DNA from: AC-50 sp035640455
GTDB taxonomy: Bacteria; Actinomycetota; Thermoleophilia; Gaiellales; Gaiellaceae
Assembly (NCBI GenBank): GCA_035640455.1
Contig: DASQWB010000017.1
Location: 27,316 to 91,315, forward strand
DNA length: 64,000 bases
Reading direction: 5' to 3'
A program made the translations under genes and the position numbers. Shown here in pieces: positions 59,601 through 64,000 of the stretch (position 1 is its first letter; each line of letters starts with the position of its first letter). The notes below the pieces were generated by a model. It made no database searches. It was not told the origin of the DNA and worked only from the letters and a program-made list of their open reading frames with translations.

Positions 59601-60615
59601 CGGCCGCCTCGCGGTCTCGGCGAGCGACGACGGGACGGCGCGGATCTGGCGCGTGCAGGGGCGGCAGGAGCTCCACGTCCTGCGCCACGACGGCCCGGTG
59701 GCGCGCGCCTCGTTCAGTCGCGACGAGCGCTTCGTCGTGACGGCCAGCGACGACGGGACGGCGCGCATCTGGGTCGTCGCGAGCGGCCGTCAGCTGCACG
59801 TCCTCCGTCACCAGGCTCCGGTCGTGGGCGCGGCGTTCAGCCGCGATGGCCGGCTCGTCGTCACCGCGAGCGCCGACAAGACGGCCGTGGTCTGGGACGC
59901 GAGCACCGGGACGGCGCTGCACACCCTCCAGCACAAGCTCGCAGTGGCGGGTGCCTCGTTCTCGCCCGACGCGGCGCGCCTCGTCACCTGGAGCGGGAGC
60001 CAGGCGTTCGTGTGGGACACGAGCAGCGGGCGGCTCCTCCGTACGCTGCGGCGCGGCGCGGCGATCCTCGCGACGGCGTCGTTCAGCCCCGACGGCCGCC
60101 TCCTCCTTACCGCCGGAGCGGACGGCGTGGCGCGGCTCTGGAATGCGCGGAGCGGGGCGCTCGCCGCCGAGCTCCGCGGGCACACGGAGGGGATTCGCGA
60201 CGCCGAGTTCAGCCGCGACGGCCGGTACGTCGTCACCGCGAGCGAGGACGCCGACGCACGGATCTGGCGCGTTCGCGCGCCGCACCAACCGGAGGTGCTG
60301 CGCGGCCACTTCGGCACCGTCAGCGCCGCGTCGTTCAGCCCGGACGGCCGCTGGGTGCTGACCGCCGGCCCGACGACCGCGGGGCTCTGGTGGCGGCAGA
60401 CCGGGCGCCTCTTCTATCCCACCGGGCCGGCTGGCGACCCGTTCCTGCGCGGCCACACGAAGGCCCTGACGAGCGCGAGCTTCGGGCCCGACGGCCGGCG
60501 GATCCTGACCTCGAGCCTCGACGGAACCGTCCGCACGTACGTCTGCACCCTCTGCGGCGGGCTGAACTCGCTGGTCTCGCTCGCCGACGCCCGGCTGCGC
60601 GAACTACGCGGCTAA
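56635..60615 (+). CDS. STAND-type NTPase with TM helix, coiled coil and WD40 propellers
   Basis: 1326 residues. Conserved start SPFKGLAPFQDTELDALLFF, then Walker A GASGVGKTS (52-60) and Walker B VYVILDQFEE (123-132), the novel STAND NTPase 1 pattern. A winged-helix-like region ends near FHDVLAPAVLAWRVRHESER. One TM helix (VIAVAFVALAAMTAVAVYAL, ~413-432) and a ~170-residue Ala/Gln/Arg coiled coil follow. The rest (~642-1326) is about 16 WD40 blades (ASFSPDGRLLLTAGADGVAR and similar), enough for two propellers. It is likely a signal sensor partnered with the overlapping SARP-SIR2 protein. Confidence 0.88.
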   Translation: MSVGAETLPSPFKGLAPFQDTELDALLFFGREREREIVLANLMASRLTVLYGASGVGKTSLLRAAVAHSMRSIHDAAVVVFSTWAGDPDRGLKEAIEEAIGFEGHGTLVETLQAASEAVGGDVYVILDQFEEYFLYERNGAGPGFASELAAAIREPGLRANFLFGLREDALAKLDAFKTRIPNLFGNYLRLEHLDRRGGRDAIVRPVERYGELGGDAITIEPALVESVLDQVQSGRVDVGVHGRGAVARAGADGRIETPYLQLVMQRLWEEERASGSTTLRLETLTRLGGAERIVAEHLERAMGTLGPAERDEASRVFNHLVTPSGMKIAHGLDDLAKYAGAPPQEIGEVVERLAQARVLRPVAAPDEPDAIRYEIFHDVLAPAVLAWRVRHESERALVHEREEGRRRQRRLLRVIAVAFVALAAMTAVAVYALTQRSEARKQASHAQFERRVAEQQAALAKSQAALAKRQRSAATAAAAAARSARREAEHQAALARAHQREAVRQAGVAQEQRQIATREAAKERAATAAAQASRQQALAQRSQALAAAAQARRARAAALASAQLAERRGKEARAQKARALVQARRARARAFAEEARSLLLVRPERSVLLARKAAKLERTPLVEDVLRSSLAAMRVRRILPGGGGALRNASFSRDGSLVLTTSARGGARLFSARTGKLLRVQDRTATAAAFGPGGTLLATGDRNGQLRLWRSGNGGLVRSLGRHGSVVTDVSFSRDGQQLVSASSDGTARVWRVATGRLESTLSHDGPVSEASFSPDGSLVATVSRDRQQRLRARVYDASSGRLLHVLDELGVNVARFSPDGSLLATASSNRTTKLWRPRTGALVSVLPQPDGRILDVAFSPDGSDVATASRGGSAAIWDVASGRQLQFLSGAANFVLSVSFSPDGRFVVAGSRDRMARVYRVSDGVAVALLAGHGDAVAGATFSRDGHFVLTASDDGTARIWDPDTNDPLQVLGRQGGSVSSAAFSPDGRLAVSASDDGTARIWRVQGRQELHVLRHDGPVARASFSRDERFVVTASDDGTARIWVVASGRQLHVLRHQAPVVGAAFSRDGRLVVTASADKTAVVWDASTGTALHTLQHKLAVAGASFSPDAARLVTWSGSQAFVWDTSSGRLLRTLRRGAAILATASFSPDGRLLLTAGADGVARLWNARSGALAAELRGHTEGIRDAEFSRDGRYVVTASEDADARIWRVRAPHQPEVLRGHFGTVSAASFSPDGRWVLTAGPTTAGLWWRQTGRLFYPTGPAGDPFLRGHTKALTSASFGPDGRRILTSSLDGTVRTYVCTLCGGLNSLVSLADARLRELRG

Positions 60616-60667
60616 GGCGCCGACTCGGCGGCGCCGATTTCAGGCCGTGCGGGCTCTGCCCGTGCGG
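60616..60667 (-). repeat. Two-hairpin intergenic element, copy C (inverted)
   Basis: Read on the minus strand it has the same order as copies A and B. GGCGCCG-N6-CGGCGCC (60616-60635) is hairpin 2; a 10-bp stem with two G-U wobbles around GGGC-TCT-GCCC (60645-60667) is hairpin 1. The linker on the minus strand is CGGCCTGAAATC. It starts at the base after the STAND gene stop. Confidence 0.75.
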
Positions 60668-60713
60668 CCGTCTGCACCGACCGGTCGACGCGCTGGGATC
60701 CGAGAATCCGGTC

Positions 60714-61187
60714 CTAGGAGACGCGGCTCTCGAGCTCGTTCGACTTGTGGGCGAGGGCGGCGAAGCCGGCCTGGAGGAAGTCGTTGACGCCGGCGCTCCC
60801 GAGCGTCCAGGTCAGCAGGCGGCCGAAGCGCGGCGCGAGGATCTGGGTCGTCGCGAGCCCCGCGGCGACCCACGTGCCGATGCAGCGCGAGCAGGTCACG
60901 AGCTCGCCGATCGCCTGCTGCATGCCGCCCGAGACGGGCTCCTCGCCGCCCTCGTGCGCTTGCCCCTCGACGAACGGGTCGCGGAGGAAGCTCGTCACCT
61001 CGTCGTGGGAGATCGTCCGCGAGGCCTTGAAGGTCGCGGCCCCGAGGGCGACGAGGTCGAGCGCCGTGTGCTCCTGCGGGTCGCGATCGAGGGCGCGGGC
61101 GAGCAGGCCGGCGATCCCGAGGCCGCCGACGAAGGCGCCCATGATCGCGGCGTACGAGCCGTAGGGCTGCTGCACCTCGGTCGCCAT
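60714..61187 (-). CDS. DUF1360 membrane protein
   Basis: 157 residues. Three hydrophobic segments and the DUF1360 core: DLVALGAATFKASRTISHDE, then FLRDPFVEG and ELVTCSRCIGTWVAAGLATT. The CxxC in the last segment is a family hallmark (a Bacillus sporulation-linked member exists). No activity is known. It sits between the STAND gene and the second DMFA2-like gene, with its own -10. Confidence 0.85.
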   Translation of the reverse strand: MATEVQQPYGSYAAIMGAFVGGLGIAGLLARALDRDPQEHTALDLVALGAATFKASRTISHDEVTSFLRDPFVEGQAHEGGEEPVSGGMQQAIGELVTCSRCIGTWVAAGLATTQILAPRFGRLLTWTLGSAGVNDFLQAGFAALAHKSNELESRVS

Positions 61188-61194
61188 GCGCCTG

Positions 61195-61200
61195 TCCTTA
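61195..61200 (-). promoter_or_regulatory. -10 element of the DUF1360 gene
   Basis: TAAGGA on the minus strand, 7 nt before ATG 61187. The last base departs from TANNNT. Confidence 0.4.
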
Positions 61201-61220
61201 CCGCATCGCCGTGAAAACAG

Positions 61221-62780
61221 TCACGGCTGCTCCAGGCGTGCCCAGAGGTTGTCGAGGAGCTGCTTCATCGGCGGCTGGGTCGCGACGCCGGCGAGTGAGA
61301 AAGCGCCGAAGGCGAACACCTTGGCGCCGCGCGCGGTCTCGTAGTAGGTCATCTCGGCCCGATGACGGGCCAGCCGCGCCAGCACGACCGTCTGCCGCGG
61401 CGAGGCCGGCGCCTTGGCGTCGACCTCGATCCCGAAGTGGCCGAAGCGGGAGCCCTCGCGCAGGCCGGTCCCGCGGAAGAGCCACGGGGCGGCGCGCCGG
61501 ACGACGTACGGCCGCAGGCGCGCGCCGGCGTGATAGGCGGCGAACTGCGCCCCGACGAGCCCCGCCTCGGGCCGGCCGAGCTCGCGCCAGCTCGCCGTCC
61601 GCACGATCGCGCTCCCGCGCCTCGCGACGCGCCAGTAGAAGTTGTCCGCGGAGAGGAACATCAGATTGCCGCCGAGGTTGCGGAATCGGCGCACGAGCCG
61701 GTACACGTGGCCGGTCACGTACTCCTCGTGCCCCGGGAAGACGATCAGGCGATAGAGGCGCGCGATCTGCCAGCCGCTCCCGAAGCGGTCGAGGTCGGAG
61801 TCGGTGAGGTAGTCGGCGTCGTGCCTCCACCACGCGGCCCAGTGGAAGAAGTCGGCGTCGTATTGGGCGAAGTGCGGCGGCACTCCGCGCTCGAGGTAGG
61901 GGCGGTGAAGGCCGACCCGCAGCGTGATCGGAGCCGCCTTCGGCCCGACGTACCAGGTGTCGCCCCAGCCGTTGCCGTCCGCGTCCTGGAAGTTGTAGGC
62001 CTGCCACGTGTTCGTCGGCAGCACGACGGCGACGTGCGCGGCAGCGCCGAGGATGCGCGGCCGCACGACGACGGGCGCGAACCCTTCGCGTCCGTCCGCG
62101 GCGGTCAGCTTCGCGAAGTAGAGGCCGCTCGGGACGTCGCCAATCCTCACCGGGACGACGTGGCTCCGGCGCGACCACTCCCACGGGACGTCGATCGGGT
62201 TGCCTGCCGGCAGGCCGGTCATCGTCCCGCGCGGCGGCTTCGGCACGAACTCGGGCCCGGCGTGGAAGAGCTGCACCGTCAGCTCGTCGGCGTCGGTGGC
62301 GACCCGCAGCCGCGCGAGGGAGCCGGGCGCGTAGCTGTCGTGCTCGAAGGCCGCGTCGATTCCTTGCACCCGCACGACCGGCCACGTCTGCCGGGCACGC
62401 GTGGGCGCGGCGGTGCCATAGGTCGTGCGGCCGACCCCCAGCCGGACGAGGTACGTGCGCGGCGGGATTGTCGACCGCGGAGCCCACTCCACGGTGTGCA
62501 CCCCCGGGCCGAAGCGGTAGCTGTGCCGGTAGACCGGGTAGAGCCGCGCCTTCGTCCAGCCGATGACGACGGTGACCGTGGCCGCCCTGCGGAGCCGGAA
62601 ATGGATCAGCGCGCGATCGCGGAAGCCGTCGCCGTTCGGGCTGATCGTCGTCAGCAGACGCCAGTCGCCGGCGAAGGGAGTGTCCCCGTTCGTGACCGCG
62701 AGCCAGGCGAGCGGCCCGCGGGTCGGCGCGGACACCGCTCCGGACGCGGCGAGCACGACGGCGAGGAGCGCGACCCGCAC
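61221..62780 (-). CDS. Second exported DMFA2-like protein, with extra N-terminal beta domain
   Basis: 519 residues from GTG 62780. A signal peptide (VALLAVVLAASGAVSA) is followed by a FlgD-like/Ig-like domain (~30-115: LLTTISPNGDGFRDRALIHF, VHTVEWAPRSTIPPRTY). The rest parallels the 53610-54890 protein: GIDAAFEHDSYAPGSLARLR, LPTNTWQAYNFQDADGNGWG, IVFPGHEEYVTGHVYRLVRR, GGNLMFLSADNFYWRVA and MTYYETARGAKVFAFGAFSL. No SARP-type box is seen at its promoter. Function unknown, presumably an extracellular amidase-like or glutaminase-fold protein. Confidence 0.8.
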   Translation of the reverse strand: MRVALLAVVLAASGAVSAPTRGPLAWLAVTNGDTPFAGDWRLLTTISPNGDGFRDRALIHFRLRRAATVTVVIGWTKARLYPVYRHSYRFGPGVHTVEWAPRSTIPPRTYLVRLGVGRTTYGTAAPTRARQTWPVVRVQGIDAAFEHDSYAPGSLARLRVATDADELTVQLFHAGPEFVPKPPRGTMTGLPAGNPIDVPWEWSRRSHVVPVRIGDVPSGLYFAKLTAADGREGFAPVVVRPRILGAAAHVAVVLPTNTWQAYNFQDADGNGWGDTWYVGPKAAPITLRVGLHRPYLERGVPPHFAQYDADFFHWAAWWRHDADYLTDSDLDRFGSGWQIARLYRLIVFPGHEEYVTGHVYRLVRRFRNLGGNLMFLSADNFYWRVARRGSAIVRTASWRELGRPEAGLVGAQFAAYHAGARLRPYVVRRAAPWLFRGTGLREGSRFGHFGIEVDAKAPASPRQTVVLARLARHRAEMTYYETARGAKVFAFGAFSLAGVATQPPMKQLLDNLWARLEQP

Positions 62781-62788
62781 CGCCAGCC

Positions 62789-62794
62789 ATTGTG
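62789..62794 (-). promoter_or_regulatory. -10 element of the second DMFA2-like gene
   Basis: CACAAT on the minus strand, 8 nt before GTG 62780. Confidence 0.4.
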
Positions 62795-62817
62795 CGTGAC
62801 ACAGGTGATGGCCACGC

Positions 62818-62823
62818 TAGCCT
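62818..62823 (+). promoter_or_regulatory. -10 element, leaderless promoter of uvrB
   Basis: TAGCCT, 7 nt before GTG 62831. No SOS-box (LexA-type GAAC/GTTC palindrome) is obvious in the 50-bp divergent region. Confidence 0.55.
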
Positions 62824-62830
62824 TGTCTCC

Positions 62831-64000
62831 GTGCCAGAGTTCAGAGCCTCCGACGCCTACCGCCCCACGGGCGACCAGCCCACGGCGATCGCCTCGCTCG
62901 CCGAGGGCCTGACCGCGGCCGAGCGCTACCAGACGCTCCTCGGCGCGACCGGCACCGGCAAGACGGCGACGATGGCCTGGGTGATCGAGCAGGTGCAGAA
63001 GCCGGCGCTCGTGATCGCCCACAACAAGACGCTCGCCGCGCAGCTCTGCAACGAGTTCCGGGAGTTCTTTCCCCAGAACGCGGTCGAGTACTTCGTCTCC
63101 TACTACGACTACTACCAGCCGGAGGCGTACGTGCCTCAGGCCGACCTCTACATCGAGAAGGACTCGTCTCAGAACGACGACATCGCACGCTTGCGCCTCG
63201 CGGCGACCTCGGCGCTCTTCACGCGCCGCGACGTCGTCGTCGTCGCCTCGGTCTCCTGCATCTACGGCCTCGGCTCGCCGGAGGAGTGGCGCGAGCGGGT
63301 CCTGATCCTCGAGGTGGGGGAGGAGCACGACCGCGACCTCGTCCTGCGCAAGCTCATCGACAGCCAGTACGCGCGCAACGACACGTCGCTCGGGCGCGGC
63401 CGCTTCCGGGTGAAGGGCGACGTCGTCGAGATCCAGCCGGCGAACTCCGAGACCGCCTACCGGGTCTCGTTCTTCGGCGACGAGGTGGAGCAGATCAGCC
63501 ACTTCGATCCGCTGACCGGCGAGGTCTACGCGCGCCTCGACAACGTCGCAATCTGGCCCGCGACCGAGTACGTGACGTCGAAGCCGACGATCGAGCGCGC
63601 GGTGCACGAGATCCGGCACGAGCTCGAGGAGCAGGTGAAGCTCTTCGAGTCGCAGGGGAAGATGCTCGAGGCGCACCGGCTGCGGCAGCGCACCGAGTAC
63701 GACCTCGAGATGCTGCAGGAGCTCGGCTTCTGCTCCGGGATCGAGAACTACTCGCGGATCCTCGAGGGCCGCGCGCCGGGGACGCACCCGTTCACGCTCC
63801 TCGACTACTTCCACTCCGACTTCGTCGTCTTCGTCGACGAGTCGCACCAGACGGTGCCGCAGCTCGGCGGCATGTACGAGGGCGACCGCTCGCGCAAGCA
63901 GACGCTCGTCGACTACGGCTTCCGCCTGCCCTCGGCGCTCGACAACCGGCCGCTCCGCTTCGACGAGTTCCTCGAGAAGGTGCCGCAGCTCGTCTTCGTC
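62831..64000 (+). CDS. uvrB: Excinuclease ABC subunit B, 5' part (3' end outside window)
   Basis: 390 residues are visible of about 660-700. UvrB is the helicase-like subunit that verifies DNA damage in nucleotide excision repair. SDAYRPTGDQPTAIASLAEG opens the protein, Walker A GATGTGKT is near residue 39, the damage-probing beta-hairpin YYDYYQPEAYVPQ is present, and the DEAD-like box reads VVFVDESHQTVPQ. The first residues VPEF- follow a leaderless -10. Confidence 0.96.
   Translation, partial: MPEFRASDAYRPTGDQPTAIASLAEGLTAAERYQTLLGATGTGKTATMAWVIEQVQKPALVIAHNKTLAAQLCNEFREFFPQNAVEYFVSYYDYYQPEAYVPQADLYIEKDSSQNDDIARLRLAATSALFTRRDVVVVASVSCIYGLGSPEEWRERVLILEVGEEHDRDLVLRKLIDSQYARNDTSLGRGRFRVKGDVVEIQPANSETAYRVSFFGDEVEQISHFDPLTGEVYARLDNVAIWPATEYVTSKPTIERAVHEIRHELEEQVKLFESQGKMLEAHRLRQRTEYDLEMLQELGFCSGIENYSRILEGRAPGTHPFTLLDYFHSDFVVFVDESHQTVPQLGGMYEGDRSRKQTLVDYGFRLPSALDNRPLRFDEFLEKVPQLVFV

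Overview
The window is very GC-rich (coding regions far above 65% by eye), uses GTG starts about as often as ATG, and packs genes into ATGA/GTGA-overlapping operons. The order holA-rpsT-murJ-lepA-hemW-hrcA-dnaJ-prmA-mtaB-HIT-yqeY ... phoH-ybeY-dgk-era, with an actinobacterial-type phosphofructokinase, a SARP regulator and LIV transporter genes, points to a deep-branching actinobacterium, most likely Thermoleophilia (Gaiellales/Solirubrobacterales). This placement is inference from gene content; no rRNA is present. The window is a chromosomal segment; I see no IS element, prophage or CRISPR array.

Layout. 1-15.5 kb is housekeeping: DNA polymerase III delta (5' cut), S20, MurJ flippase, EF4, HemW, HrcA/DnaJ, PrmA, MtaB, HIT and YqeY, a secreted NlpC/P60 hydrolase, then PhoH-YbeY-(DgkA+PAP2 fusion)-Era. 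15.5-17.6 kb (minus) is a three-gene operon: methyltransferase, FRG-domain protein and small membrane protein. 17.6-22.4 kb carries deoC with an aldehyde dehydrogenase and a half-length dehydrogenase homologue, a plausible deoxyribose/acetaldehyde route. 22.4-26.6 kb holds secreted or lipid-anchored proteins, a Tat-exported DyP-like protein and a small methyltransferase. 26.6-29.6 kb (minus) has a DDAH-type hydrolase and pfkA-HAD, with a 119-bp tandem duplication between the last two. 29.6-32.4 kb has a frameshifted secreted-protein pseudogene, a MarR regulator with palindromic operators, a collagen-like protein, a VOC protein and tRNA-Leu(CAA). 32.4-37.9 kb is a complete livKHMGF branched-chain amino-acid ABC operon. 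37.9-40.7 kb (minus) has a lipoprotein, a LarA-like protein and a sucrase/ferredoxin-like protein. 40.7-47.3 kb has polA, an acetyltransferase, an alpha/beta hydrolase, rpsA, coaE and a lytic transglycosylase. 47.3-51.2 kb is a ribbon-helix-helix/DUF4097/two-MFS operon. 51.2-62.8 kb is the most unusual stretch: an export/envelope set (PQQ-type propeller, M23 peptidase, two dimethylformamidase-beta-like proteins) surrounds a SARP-BTAD regulator fused to a SIR2-like domain, which overlaps a 1326-residue STAND NTPase-TM-coiled coil-WD40 protein. uvrB is cut by the window end.

Two signals run through the whole window. First, about twenty operon-head genes have a TANNNT-like -10 hexamer only 6-9 nt before the start codon, so this organism appears to rely heavily on leaderless transcripts. 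Second, small palindromic intergenic repeats recur: a two-hairpin family (23.4, 46.1 and 60.6 kb) and a GGAACC/GGTTCC hairpin family (28.4, 28.5, 32.1 and 32.3 kb).

The best candidate for an undescribed system is 51.2-62.8 kb. The SARP-SIR2 and STAND-WD40 genes form a translationally overlapping pair. Heptameric direct repeats of SARP type (7 bp + 4 bp) lie at exactly the same distance (45 nt) from the starts of the M23 operon and of the dimethylformamidase-like gene, and also precede the SARP gene itself. This suggests a signal-responsive regulator controlling an exported enzyme set.
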